Source: Notospermus geniculatus (taxonomy: Eukaryota > Nemertea > Pilidiophora > Heteronemertea > Lineidae). Taken from it: a stretch of DNA of 64,000 bases. The notes under the pieces are model-generated. The model searched no databases, was not told the DNA's origin, and saw only the letters and a program-made list of their open reading frames with translations. The position numbers and the translations under genes are program-made. The stretch lies in contig NMRB01000854.1 in assembly GCA_002633025.1 (NCBI GenBank), forward strand, positions 133,655 to 197,654, given 5' to 3'. Numbering within the stretch: position 1 is the first letter of the stretch; each line of letters starts with the position of its first letter. Of the stretch, positions 1-12,100 are shown piece by piece.

Positions 1-454
1 AGCCCACTTCATCTTTTTTTTAAAAAATTGGCATCACTCTTTTTTACATGAGAATAGATTTTACCATAAATAAATATTGCTTTCTTGGTTTACTAGTGTC
101 TTCACATGTTTTTCTTTATCATCTTTCCATGCCTACCGTCCCTACATGGATGAAGCCAATGTCAAGTGCCCACTTCATCTTTTCAAGGGGGGGGGGGTCA
201 GGGAAAAGATGAAGTCACTTCGTCTTTTTGGCATTAATGTAATTTTGAGACGGCCCCTTAACTGCTGAGAGCAGTAATGGCCATTGATGAGGAAAGCAGT
301 AATGGCCATTGATGAGGAAAGACCATTAACTGCTGAGAGCAATGGTATCCAACCCCTTGGATCTATACCTAAACCTTCCTTGAACTTTTTGCTCTGTAGA
401 GCCAAGCACTACCCATGTTTAAATCCTGTTCCAGAACATAAATACAGTACTCAC
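1..454 (-). other. ANKMY2 intron 4 (part)
   Basis: No exon recognised. Holds a poly-G run at 187-197 and a perfect 25-bp tandem duplication at 271-295 and 296-320, bracketed by two copies of TTAACTGCTGAGAGC. Confidence 0.6.
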
Positions 455-714
455 CCCAACTGGATTCAAGTTTGTCATAAGAATCAAATTATGTACCGGG
501 GCGGCGAGTGTGGCTGGTAGTTTTGGTTCCTTTTCCAAGCCGTGTGTGATGGTGTAATAATCCACGTCCTCACGTGAGAAGAAATTATTGATGAGTGAAA
601 CACAATGATGCTGTCCAACAAATGCTGCCATTTGGGAAGCAGTGCGCCCGACTTTATTTGTGAGGCCAGTCTTGGCTCCATTGTCCATGAGTAGTTTGAC
701 TATTCTCTGGTGAC
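455..714 (-). CDS. ANKMY2: ANKMY2 exon 4
   Basis: The acceptor is TTTTCAG. It encodes the rest of ankyrin repeat 2 ([17 protein letters not shown]), repeat 3 ([20 protein letters not shown]), then NNFFSRE and [14 protein letters not shown]. It ends in phase 0 at GGG|GTGAGT. The next exon is outside the window. Confidence 0.92.
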
Positions 715-3122
715 CTGAAAACACACGTAGGATGTGAAGTGTGAAAGTCTTGGGTTAGGGGTTTTGAAGAAGGTGGTCAGAACTGGCAGGCAGGTGTTAG
801 GAAGTCTCCCCCAGGAACTTCTAAAATCTAAATGCTCAGTATGCCATTTTGAGCCAATTCTGATGAAGAATCAATCGTTGCTGAGAGTCCAGAGCCTCTG
901 GATCTGTGCCTGTTTTTGAGACAAGACGGCAACCTGAATGAGTGAGCACCTTACCTACCAGATATGGCAGCAAACATGAGAGCTGTGTAACCCTGGTCAT
1001 GATGCAGTGAATTCACATCAGCTCCATGGGCAAGGAGGATTTCGCAGATGTCTAGTTTCCCTCGGTAAGCAGCATGTTGTAGTGGGGTCATTCCACTCTG
1101 TAAAGACAAGCAAAAGTCAGTTAAAGCGAATCGAAAGCGAAAAAATTTAATTTAGAAATAGAATTTGAAAGGGGACGAATTTTCAGCAAAAATGTAAACA
1201 AACTTCTCCAGAATGTCAACAAAAGAAATTTTCGTGCATTCTGATTGGCTGAATTTTCTGTTTACAAACACCATTCAAATGTAAACAAAATCCGCTTTCG
1301 ATTCGCTTTAACAGCAGGCCTTTCCGTTTGACGGGCGCGAAAATGCATGCACCTGATGCATGCATTTTCACGCCCGTCAATCAGAAAGGCCTGTAAAACA
1401 GAAGGTTTCACTTCATGGCAGAGGATCCGATACAAGATTTGTGTTTCCAGTTTTGGATTGGTAAACAAAGTCAAGATATTGCATCACTTATAAAAACAGC
1501 CTGTTGGGATCAATTGACTGGGATGTTCAGACTTACCCCATCCAGACAGTCAACCTTCACCCCTGGTGTACTAAGAAGCCGTTGCACGGCATCAAGTTTT
1601 CCTGAAAGTAACAAATTGATTCAATCTGCATGAGCACTGCCACTGCACTGGAACTCCTCACAGAGAGCTTGGAGAAATTAAGCTGAGAGTGAGACTAAAG
1701 TGACACAGTTTTAAAAAATTAGGAATTTTGCTGAATCGGGGATAGGCCTAGCCTCGACCCGTGATAAAGTACAATCCTGTAGGCTTCCCCCATCTCCACC
1801 TTCCATGCTTCCTTGACTTGACTCAGACGCGACGTGACGTGTGTGTGTTGACATGCCATTTTTGACATTTTGTTGCCAAAATTCAAAAAGGGCGAGGGAG
1901 GCCTGTCACTGTCTGTCATGCATTGTCATGACGACTAGCCTAGGCCTAGACCGAAAACTCCGGTCTCCGAACATAACACAGATGTTATGATTCTACGACC
2001 GGATACAACCTGCCTATTCCACACGGAACTAGTGTATAACGAAAATTTGCATATCAATTAGTCGAACACGCCGCACTTTTATTGTGAATATCTCGAAAAC
2101 CTACAGTGGAAATCGCTTTTAACACCAAATATTTGTAATGTTCATATTAAACATTAGGTGACTGGACCATTTTGATTGTAATCTGACCAGAACACATAGG
2201 TTTAATTTCTTTTTTTCGACGCGATCTTGCATTGCGCCGAACTTGGCTGCCATAATGTTTTGATGACGTCACTTTCGGCGTTGGCCTCGCCTGTCAACGG
2301 AAATCGCCGAGTGTTTCCGATTGCTCAAACACGCCTTCTGCGCATACGCATTGGCGAAAGTTGATTCTTTTGGTGACGAAGAAACATCCGATGATTATAT
2401 TAATTATTCAAATGAGTTCGACCTTTCGAACCATCAACTCCCATGTGACCTTTCCCTGCGGAAGTCAACAAACCAATGTACAGTACGATGTACAGGGATA
2501 TGGCGGCGTGTTTTTACTGCCCTTCAAATTTCGGATTTTAAAGACCTTAAAAGTTGGCAGATTTTTTGGTGAACGGTATCTAGAATATTGGAAGTTCACG
2601 ACAGGATACTTTTTAAATGATGTCCTGCTCCAAGAGCTTCACAAGCAGTGAAAACATTCCGCCCTTCTCAGTGGTGCGGATTTCCCGTACAGAACGGCAT
2701 AGCCTGAATCACGACGTAGAATATCCCAAATATTCGAAGTCGTGAGTTTCGTGACTAGCCTAGGCCTTTCATTTTCAATCATCATGACCATACAACATAA
2801 GAGTCATGCACATGTAGGCCTATGTACACATACCTATACACTACATAGGCTACGCATGCACGCACTGACACTGCACTGCACTGCATGCATAAACCCCCCG
2901 CGTGCACCGCCGGCGACACGCAGTCAGTCGGCAGAGTAGCGTCCCTAGTTTCCATCTATTGCCAAAAATGTTCACCGTTCACCGAGATAAACGTTATGAC
3001 TTATGATACTTTGTGTTCTAACAAATCATTTAGCCCACATTTACTGCCATCACATACCCACCTTCATTGATGCTTCCGAGAAGTTTCTTCTCATTTTCGC
3101 TGAGTTCAGGGAACGACGCCAT
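455..3122 (-). CDS. ANKMY2: ANKMY2 orthologue, 5' portion (four exons, partial)
   Basis: Ankyrin repeat and MYND domain-containing protein 2. In vertebrates it is known to control trafficking of adenylyl cyclases to cilia and hence Hedgehog signalling. Exons 3062-3122, 1537-1601, 959-1097 and 455-714 have AG acceptors and GT donors in compatible phases (1, 0, 1, 0) and give residues 1-175. Three ankyrin repeats are visible, about residues 45-77 ([20 protein letters not shown]), 80-112 ([20 protein letters not shown]) and 114-146 ([13 protein letters not shown]). They are followed by the ANKMY2-specific [14 protein letters not shown] stretch, which matches the human protein as I remember it. 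The MYND zinc finger and C-terminus must lie left of position 1; nothing in 1-454 resembles the next exon. The start ATG at 3122 has A at -3 and G at +4. The gene is in the same orientation as the ZIP gene, whose stop codon lies 2.8 kb upstream of this start. Confidence 0.9.
959..1097 (-). CDS. ANKMY2: ANKMY2 exon 3, ankyrin repeats
   Basis: The acceptor is TTTACAG and the frame opens at phase 0 with [20 protein letters not shown]. It carries repeat 1 and the start of repeat 2 ([12 protein letters not shown]) and leaves in phase 1 at G|GTAGGT. A competing GTAAGG donor four bases downstream would break the frame into exon 4, so the first donor is preferred. Confidence 0.9.
1125..1307. mobile_element. 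MITE with TTAA target duplication in ANKMY2 intron 2
   Basis: Terminal inverted repeats AGCGAATCGAAAGCG / CGCTTTCGATTCGCT are flanked on both sides by TTAA (1121-1124 and 1308-1311). There is no coding capacity. The TTAA footprint points to a piggyBac-like or Kolobok-like source. Confidence 0.8.
1315..1393. repeat. 79-bp near-perfect hairpin
   Basis: CAGGCCTTTC and GAAAGGCCTG end a stem that runs through GACGGGCG / CGCCCGTC and ATGCATGCA / TGCATGCAT, with about 5 loop bases. It lies three bases from the TTAA footprint of the neighbouring MITE. Confidence 0.8.
1537..1601 (-). CDS. ANKMY2: ANKMY2 exon 2
   Basis: Enters in phase 1 after a TTTCAG acceptor and encodes [20 protein letters not shown] followed by DG. 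It ends in phase 0 at a GGG|GTAAGT donor. It corresponds to the helix pair ahead of the first full ankyrin repeat. Confidence 0.85.
1602..3061 (-). other. ANKMY2 intron 1
   Basis: No exon evidence on either strand. A CRE-type octamer TGACGTCA sits at 2264-2271. Positions 2790-2890 are rich in alternating CATGCA/CACTGCA words. Confidence 0.6.
3062..3122 (-). CDS. ANKMY2: ANKMY2 exon 1 (start codon)
   Basis: Encodes [20 protein letters not shown] plus the first base of a Gly codon. The donor reads G|GTGGGT. The L..EK.LL..I..G pattern matches the N-terminus of known ANKMY2 proteins. The exon is short, so it is called by motif, phase and position. Confidence 0.8.
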
Positions 3123-3324
3123 CTTGCATGTCTTGCAAACCTTGGCCCTTCCGATACATATCATACACACACAGTTCAATGAATTTTATCATAGTTCGTA
3201 AATAAAAATTCATAAATTAAACAAAATATATTTTGCGTAAAAATATAGATGTTCACAAAGTAAATTAAGCATTATAAATTTATTACGAATCGCCTATTTT
3301 GCATGTCTGAGAATGAACGGCCGG

Positions 3325-3490
3325 ATTTATCTAATTTGCATATCAGAATGAGAAATCATGAAAATCAGTGATAACCTCAAATTCATGACGTCATATCTAA
3401 TTTGCATTTCGGAATGAGAAATCATGAATCTGTTACTTTCTTAATCGTCTGGTTCACTCTCGGGTGGCCTCGGTAATGACGTCACCAGTA
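3325..3490. promoter_or_regulatory. Candidate ANKMY2 upstream regulatory cluster (CRE and octamer motifs)
   Basis: Two direct copies of an ATCTAATTTGCAT-containing segment (near 3330 and 3395) each carry the octamer-like ATTTGCAT and continue into GAATGAGAAATCATGAA. TGACGTCA occurs at 3386-3393 and 3477-3484. The cluster lies 200-370 bp upstream of the ANKMY2 start codon. Binding is inferred from motifs only. Confidence 0.4.
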
Positions 3491-3814
3491 TATTCGGGAT
3501 TTTTTTGTTTTTTGTTGAGGTGGGTATACTGGCCATACCCATCTCTGTCTCTTGCCCTTCCTCCAGCCTCTCCCACATGCCGTCCTGAGAAGACTGCTCT
3601 CTGACCATTGGTTGGGGAAAGGGCATTATTGCCCCACCAGTGGCGGCTCTCAATTTTGATCAGCGCCCTTTAGAGTGTCAAGATCAGCGTCATGTGGAGC
3701 CCTACATTATAACAAATCTTGTCTTTTCTTGAAAATGAATTAGGGCATTATTTGTGTGTTCTGATGAACAAAACACTTCATCCTCTTGGGGACAATTACT
3801 TGGATTGGCTAGAT

Positions 3815-4355
3815 TAGGCCAAGTAAAAAAATGATTTGCGTCCTTTTTCCCCAGAAGAATGGGGAGGGGAGGTTTCTTTTTTACATTTTTTTTATCTTTT
3901 ACTTTTTTTGTTTTTTTCTTGTCATAACTGGGCATTGATGCCAGAAATCAGACTAAAGTCTGGCAACATCTATCTTTTACCTAATGGAATGCGGAAGTCA
4001 TGTAATGTGACAGAGCTTTGCGGTTTTTAATCATGCCTGTCGATCACTTGTGGTCGTTCCCCGATTGTTCGCGTTGTCCACCGGTCATTCAATAGCCGCG
4101 TGTGATTAAAGGTGCGTGGAGAATCCAACGATCAATTTCCTAGCTTCCGCATTCCATTAGGTCAAAGATAGATGTTGCCAGACTTTACAACATGTTAGCC
4201 AAGTCAAGATGCAGCTTTCAATGGGAAAACGAGAGAAACACAATTCTGTGCGACTTCGAAACTGGCAGTTGCGATGTTAGTCTTTAGATGCATGGGGAGG
4301 CAGCAAAATTCGGGGCGGGTGGGGATGCTAATCTAATCATTTTTTTACTTGGCCT
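3815..4355. repeat. Outer inverted repeat enclosing a MITE
   Basis: A 20-bp arm AGGCCAAGTAAAAAAATGAT at 3815-3834 is perfectly inverted at 4336-4355. The pair brackets the palindromic element at 3954-4187, so this looks like one element inserted into another. Confidence 0.65.
3954..4187. mobile_element. MITE, about 43-bp inverted ends
   Basis: TAAAGTCTGGCAACATC at the left is inverted as GATGTTGCCAGACTTTA at the right; similarity continues to CTAATGGAATGCGGAAG / CTTCCGCATTCCATTAG. Non-coding, about 234 bp. Confidence 0.8.
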
Positions 4356-4812
4356 TAGGGTACTTTGGCTGGATTGGTTCTCAACCTCACCACCAGGGTT
4401 GTACTTTTTGTGGGAACTCAGTCAGAAGAGGCATATGGAAAAAACAAAACAAACACGATATTATATTTCACTTTTATCTCCTTTTATTCACATTTTTATT
4501 ATTTTCCATTCTTTTTTAGTGTATTCAATATATTTTCCATATTGATGAGTATAAAATTTCCCCACCTCCACACACAAGATTATCACCTGTTGAAATCACG
4601 CAGACAAAAACCTAAATCTTTTGACGTACATGTAGGCTAGGCCTATACACTTTAGTTGATGTCATTGTTTGGAAAATGCTGTACAAGGTGTGCGAGAACT
4701 CAGAAGTGTTTATCCCAGCCACACAACTCGCACAAATAACCTGATTTGGAAAAAAAATTCCTGCAACCACAGAATCTCAACTACATGTACAGCAACTTAA
4801 TACCCAACACAA

Positions 4813-4933
4813 TGGGTCATATGAATAAAGACTAGTAAATGCTTTTACTTGAATTTTGCAATACAAATGCACTAGGCAATGCTGTACAAATCTGAAGTAA
4901 AAGCATTTTCCTAGTCTTTATTCATATGACCCA
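4813..4933. mobile_element. MITE (121 bp), possible poly(A) signal donor
   Basis: TGGGTCATATGAATAAAGAC and GTCTTTATTCATATGACCCA form the ends. Read on the minus strand, its right arm supplies an AATAAA at 4922-4917. That is the first such signal I see downstream of the SLC39A stop codon. Its use is unproven. Confidence 0.7.
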
Positions 4934-5962
4934 CCTGAACTTACCCAAAGAAGATACAGCTACATGTATAACCAATGACTGATGATTGTATCTGAACTTC
5001 CCCCATGGACTGCTATAATAATCCACTTTGACTCCGTAAAAGCACATTTTCCGCAAACCTCAGCCCCAAAATGCTATTGACACAAAAAAGACGTATCAAA
5101 ATTCAACTTTTTTTACATCCCCCTTGCCACTGCCACTTAAAGACAAAACAATAGCCCCCATCTCTGCCACCTATGTATCATCCACGGCATTTTGTGTTGG
5201 AGGTCCGTGGTGTCGTGTGCAGGCAGCAAAGATGAGAACCTGTCTAATAAATCAAAGTCCACATATATGCAAAATATACACAATACAATAGAAAATACAA
5301 TCACACATGATGCTCCTCTAAACTTGAAATCACCGAAGAAATTCCATCCAAGAAATTATTGATGCTAATTTCACCCATAATCAAGGTACGGAAAGACAAA
5401 TGTAGGCCTGCATTCTAATTTGTCTAATCATCATGGAGGCCATTTTTGAAATTTGATATCAAATTCTTCAATAAGAGATTCTCTCCATTCTCGTTATCAG
5501 GCAATAAAGTGTAAAGGTTGCCTAAAAATTTGAATTCTATCCAACCCTACATTCCCCATTTTAGATCAAGCCATTCTAGTTCCTTGAATATTCTGCAAAC
5601 ACCACTACGCAGCAAAACCTTACTTCCATTTCTACAAGCACAAATTTCTGCTCAAGCAGTACGGTACCAGCACTGAAAATTCAAATAATGTGAAACTTGG
5701 ATATTTGCACTTATCCAATAGGCAAATTCGTATCTTGCGACCAGTCGCATTTTCCAGATAAGTGCAGACCGTAGAAACTGGGATGTTGGGAGGGAGGGCA
5801 TCAAAACAATGAATATAAAATGAACCAATTCACAACATAAGAGCAAGAGGCAGTGCAGTCGTTATTGTAATATAATTGACCCAAAAATGAGATTCCTACT
5901 AGTATACAGAAACAGAGAAGATAATTATCTTTGATTAGCTGCTGATGTTTTGTTTAAGGTCA
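4934..5962 (-). other. Probable SLC39A 3' UTR / intergenic
   Basis: About 1 kb after the SLC39A stop codon with no long open frame and no clear repeat. No AATAAA or ATTAAA on the minus strand was found before the AATAAA at 4922-4917, so the 3' UTR may span this whole block. Confidence 0.4.
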
Positions 5963-6100
5963 TCATAATTCAATCATGATTTTGTCTTCGTATACGGCGA
6001 TCAGGAGCATGATGGCGAAGCCGGTCATCAGTCCAAAGTTTTGAAGGACGAAGTGAAGAATGGAATTGGCTTTTGAATCAACATTGGCCATCTCTGGTAA
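5963..6100 (-). CDS. SLC39A: SLC39A coding exon 9: C-terminus and stop
   Basis: The acceptor is TTTTTCCAG. It encodes [20 protein letters not shown], then a last membrane segment ending in [10 protein letters not shown] and TGA at 5963. The VDM/LPEM junction and the I-rich C-terminus are family hallmarks. Confidence 0.96.
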   Translation of the reverse strand, partial: LPEMANVDSKANSILHFVLQNFGLMTGFAIMLLIAVYEDKIMIEL

Positions 6101-9100
6101 CTGGAAAAAGAAACACAAGATGAATTATAATCTGTAACATATAATGGTCACTTTGGACCAATTTTTCACTGAAAAAAGTGAAATTGAAGAGGTTGCCAAA
6201 TAATGTACTGGTATAAATCAACACTCCAGGAAAAACAGCTTTGACCTTGAATTTGACCTTGAATCATGAAAAAACATTTTTGACCTTGAACCTGACCTTG
6301 ATGCAAGGTCACGGAAAAAACAGCTTTGACCTTGAAAGTGACCTTGACTCATGAAAAAACATCTTATGACTGTGAATTTGACCTTGACCTTTCAATACAT
6401 ACCATATCAACAAGTGCTATGTATAAAAACATCCCAGCCGTCAGTGAGAATATCCAAAGACTGGCACCACTCATATTGCCGACAGCGACCCCTATCAACA
6501 TTCCCAGGAAACACAGTATGGAAGACACGCCGTTGTAGACAAGGGCTTGTTTGACGGACATCCCAGCATGGAGTAAAACAGCAAAATCACCTGGAATTGA
6601 AGAAAAAGATACAGTATTTAGGTCAGCGAGGGGTACCTATACATCAAATATCATTACCCTAGAATCCAACCTGTATAGACGATTCTCGAATTCGCAGATC
6701 TGCGCACTTCCGCCGAAATCTCAAGCAGAACCTCGATCAAACCGGCTGACGTGACACCATCCATGATTCAGCAATGGTCGAGTCTGACACAACGTCGTCG
6801 AAGTCACTGTCGTGGGGTTCTCTGCGTTACGTCATTCAGTTTCAGACTGAGGTTGTTGTTGCGATTTCGGTGGAAGTGTGCAGATCTTTGTTGTTTATGT
6901 CAGTTTGAGAACAGTCAGTCTATTGGAAAATAAATCGTACCTAATTCATGAGGCAGTTCATGGCAGAAGACAGCTATGGACGTGCTGAGACCGCCAGTCA
7001 AGCTGTTGGCAAATGCTGCACCTAAAATGAGTAGAATGATAATGACAATGTGACGATTTTATGATGCGCTTTTACTGTAAGACACTCTCAAAGCGCCCTC
7101 TACTGATGGAAAAGGTAATTTCTAGGTTCCAACGTACCTATGGCTAATCCATCGCTAAAGTTATGAAGTCCGTCGCCCAGTATCACCATCCAGGCTACGG
7201 ACGCGACGGACGTTGGCACCTTGTGATTATGGCTGTGACCGTGACCGCCATGACTGTGGCCATGCCCCCGCCGTGACGGTGCTTCGCTGCCATCATCTGC
7301 GACCGTCTCATTGGTCACTTCGCTGAGATGTTCAGACTCCTCCCCGTCTTCGCTGCCTGAGTGTTTACAGGAGCGCCCGGCGGCTTCATGCGCTAAATCT
7401 TTTATGGCTGGAAGTGTAAAAGGCAAACGTAAGTTGGAAGCTGAATATGATATTTACATTCTGCCTGATCATTCATTTCAGCCCGTTCATCTTGCTCTTT
7501 AGGCTTCCGGTCCAAAGTTAGGGCCTGTGTCCACAGTTTGGGATTACTTCCACAGTTAGGGTCGTATTTAGGGCCCAGGTTCCACAGTAATTAGGACTAA
7601 TACATGTAGTACCACGGTTTACGGCCTTGGCCCAAGTTTAGGCCTAGTTCCAAAGTTTGTGCCACAATGGCACCAGACATCCCTGAAGTTCCAGGTTCGA
7701 TCATAATTCGGACCTGCCATTCATATCATAGGAAGTGAATGTTTTCTCTGGGCACTCTTGTTTCCTCCTGCTGTATAAAAATACAATGTATTGCTCTGCA
7801 CTGTCTTTGAACATACAACACAAAATGATCAAATGAGAACTATGTCTGAACCAGGGAGGGAAATAACACTTGTCACATTCACAACAATCTTCATCACAAA
7901 CATCGAAAAATCCACAAAATCATAAAAAGATGTGAGAAATCAACTAGTCTACCAGATATAGAGGTTCTTCACGTGACGTCACATTTCCATGACGACACGA
8001 TGCCGCCATATTGGCCGTCAAAATGTCAAGTGACATCACGGCATGAACACAGCATCAACACACAGATCGTGAGGTCAAAATGTCATGACGTGTCAGTTTG
8101 ACGTCGTCGGCGGCTGTTTGGCGGCCAATATGGCTGATTCTTCGCAGTCACGTGACCTTTGTGACGTCAGTAAAGAACTCTATAAGGGACATTGAAAACA
8201 CACAATCAAAGAATGATTATGTTACTCACAAAGGCCCCCTGGTGGAGAGCAACAGAAACACACAATCAAACTTCGTGCAGTTGCAAACGGCATTCAGCAA
8301 TGACCATAAAAATGGACCAGAAGTATTATGTAGTCTACAGTACAGTATTTCATTTCGTTTCAATACAGAAGATTTGAAATTCAAACTACATGTAGTCAGC
8401 TGAATAAACATCTCCTAAGACGGATTAAAGTTTGTGAATTTAAGATGTTGTTCCTGATCCATAAATAAAGTATAATTGCACCCTGGTGATGGAGTTAAGT
8501 CGAAGAAACGACGACATTTGCGCAATATTTGTATTAAACGCACGTCTTAATTTCAGCAGAGGGAGATGAAGGCTCAGACAGGAAAATTGGAAAGAGGATT
8601 GCGTCAAATGAAATCATCGTTCGACACAACCTGGGAAATTTAGAGGAATTTTTTTTTTCATGGAGGCTAGTGCGCTGAAAAAGTGAATAATATGTGAACA
8701 CTGCTTTCCTGTGTTTTTGTATAGAAAGGCCAGTTTTATTGTCCATGTGCTGTGTGATTGTGTTAAAATATTTGACATTGTAGACCTGTCAAGTGGATGT
8801 ACTCACTTCATGAAATACACTAAGTGCAGTGCAGTTAGACTGTGCATCATGCACTGAAGTCCAAACTTGTGGTTAATTGCACACTAACAAGGTCGTGGCA
8901 GCACACCAAAAAGGTCTGTGGCAGCACACCAAGAAGTTCGGTGCACAAACAAGGTCTGTGGCAGCACACCAAAAAGGTCTGTACACAAACAAGGTCTGCG
9001 GCAGCACACAAACAAGGTCTGCGGCAGCACACAAACAAGGTCTGTGGCAGCACACATACAAATTCATGTGTAAGATCATCTGACATGCATTCCCATGTTA

Positions 9101-12100
9101 GTCAGGTGCCAAATTGTATTCTGTGGGAATTTCGTGAAGAAAGTTGCCGACATACCTCAATCGAAAGAGTATCACGTCCTGAACAAGAAAATCGTTGCCG
9201 GCACTTTCGCATTTTCTTTTGATAGGAATATATGTGGTTTCCATGGCAACCAACCGTGAAAATCGAATTTTTTTGTTAAATGCTGATTTCTGAGCCCTTT
9301 GCAATGATATTTTGTTCGCTCAAGTGACTATTTATATTTAATACCACATCCGCTAAAATCCTATATCATCGTCAAGTTGATCGGGGTCAAGGTCATTCTA
9401 AAAGATCAAGGTCAAATGGAAATTTTGACGTTTTCTCCGAAATTTCCTGACTCCAAGTTCAAATCTCGTGTGTATGAACATACTGAGACATAACAAATAT
9501 TTTATGATTTAGAAAATATCTGCTGATAATTCCATTTCTTTTGATGTATAACACATGGACCTTCGCCTTGAGTGTTTTTGAGGAAATAAAGGAGAAATAC
9601 ACCAAGGTGCTTAAAATAGTAGAAGAATGACTTTATCATTGGACCGAAGAAATGAGCTTTGTACAGGAGAATGGGACCCGATGTACAGCTAACTTTTGAA
9701 CGGTGGGATTTACACCCCATAAATGTATTACCAACAGATAGAAACATGGTGCCTTGTAATCATATAAGCATGTTTTTAGTAATTTTTAACTGGTTACGCA
9801 ATTGGAAACGGCGTTTTTATGTATTTTGACGCATTTTTGTGTTAATTTGCATAAAAAACGTCATTTCTTATTACATAACTACTGAAAACAATTAAGAACA
9901 TGCTTGTCTGCTTCTGAGGCACCATGTTTCTATCTGTTGGTAATACATTTATGGGGTGTAAATCCCACCGTTCAAAAGTTAGCTGTACATCGGGTCCCAT
10001 TCTCCTGTACAAAGCTCATTTCTTCGGTCCAATGATAAAGTCATTCTTCTACTATTTTAAGCACCATGGTGTATTTCTCCTTTATTTCCTCAAAAACACT
10101 CAAGGCGAAGGTTCATGTGTTATACATCAAAAGAAAGGGAATTATCAGCAGATATTTTCTAAGTCATAAAATATTTGTTATGTCTCAGTATGTTCATACA
10201 CATGAGATTTGAACTTGGAGTCAGGAAATTTCGGAGAAAACGTCAAAATTTCCATTTGACCTTGATCTTTTAGAATGACCTTGACCCCGATCAACTTGAC
10301 GATGATATAGGATTTTAGCGGATGTGGTATTAAATATAAATAGTCACTTGAGCGAACAAAATATCATTGCTAAGGGCTCAGAAATCAGCATTTAACAAAA
10401 AATGCGATTTTCACGGTTGGTTGCCATGGAAACCGCCCATATTCCTATCAAAAGAAAATGCCAAAGTGCCGGCAACAATTTTCTTGTTCAGGAAGTGCTA
10501 CTCTTTCGATTGAGGTATGTCGGCAACTTTCTTCACGAAATTCCCACGGGACCCTATTTTTGACGATTTGGAACCCGACTATGTGTGCTCGCACCCAAAA
10601 ATCAGGTCCGTGCAGTTAGAGGGTACCCTCGTGCAGAGATTATTGACAGAACACCAAGTTTTTTGCACCAACTCGGGAATCCGTCTGCTGACTCACCTTT
10701 ATCATGATGCATAACGACAACGATGTCCTCACATGATTTATACAGCACCTGGTGATTACATAACTTATTGCCGATTTTATTCGACCCATCTTCCAACTTG
10801 CGGAACCGGCCTTTTTTCTGCAAAAGAACGGAAGAAGAAACTTATTAAAGGTTTGGAATAGATTAATTCTAGATTACATTTCATTCTCCAGGGAGTCTGT
10901 CACAAACTCTGTTTTCAACGCGAGTGAAAAAAGAGAAGTTGATCTAATCCCCTTGAGGGCTTAAATGATTGGCTTTGAAAAGGGAGCTCCCTGCGGCAAG
11001 GGATTTTACACCTTAATAGCCCCGCCATGAATAATGCAACTCGATGATGGACGGATCTATGGGAGTTAAATTGATGCTGGATCATCGCGGTGGGGTTCGT
11101 AAGACACTGGGGGAGGGATTTCAATGGTTCTAAGGGTCTGAAATCGGGTGATACCGGTAATGGAGGTATCGGGTTGTGACGCTGAGGTCACTTGGGGGTC
11201 TGACGGCACTGATCTCTCTTTAACTCGCTGTCACATTCATTGGAAGGAAATCAATGACAAAAGCCACAAGAGCAAGGTGCATGGTGTCCGTCTGATGGTC
11301 CTATTGTGTGTGTATCAGCTACTCACTTGTCGAGTGGCACGAGGTGCGATGTTGACTATTTGAGTGCGTTACACCATGAATGTGACAATACATCAAATTG
11401 TTTAGAAGTGCAGCACAAGCAGTGAAAACACTACCGATTATCCATAGTTTCCCAGCAATGGGATGTGACAACAGAAATCTGTGTAACTTGCACAATTTTA
11501 TGACTAAAATGCCTCACTTGACAGAGTGAAGCCTCATTTCGCAGAGTAGTGCCTCATTCGGAGACAGATGCCTCACTTGACAGAGTAAAGCCTCATTTGA
11601 AGAAGGCATATGAATCACTTCACAGACTGAAGATTCACTTGACAGAGTAATGCCTCACTTGACAGAGAAATGCCTCACTTGCAGAGTAAAGCCTCACTTG
11701 ACAGAGTATAGCCTCACTTGTTGACAGATGCCTCACTTGACAGAGTAATGCCTCATTTGAAGACGATGCCTCACTTCACAGAATAAAGCCTCGCTTGACA
11801 AGAGTAATGCCTCACTTGAAGACAGAAGCCTCACTTGGCATAGCAATGCCTCAAACGATAGAGTCAAACCACACTTGACAGAGTGATACAATGTGTCAGA
11901 TGACAACAGGCAACACACACAATCATCGGCCAAAAAGATGTTCTTGTTCTACTCAAAAGACAAAGATCAAAAGCTGCATTTGCTCATTGATGAAAGGTAC
12001 GACATCGGACTATATCAAACATCCAGGAAGCCTTACCTCCCCCTCCCCCTCCAACTCTACATTTACATGTATGGCCTAGAACATGAAATATGCCATTAGA

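Noticed and set aside
175-405. Minus-strand 76-codon frame considered as the next ANKMY2 exon
   Set aside because: It shows no similarity to the expected KIVMLVNENPLL region and spans a tandem duplication and poly-G run.
9502-10169. Pair of identical-looking 81-codon frames (MFLSVGNTF...) on opposite strands
   Set aside because: They are mirror images because the palindrome arms are alike; no domain recognised and no sign of codon-level selection that I can judge by eye.
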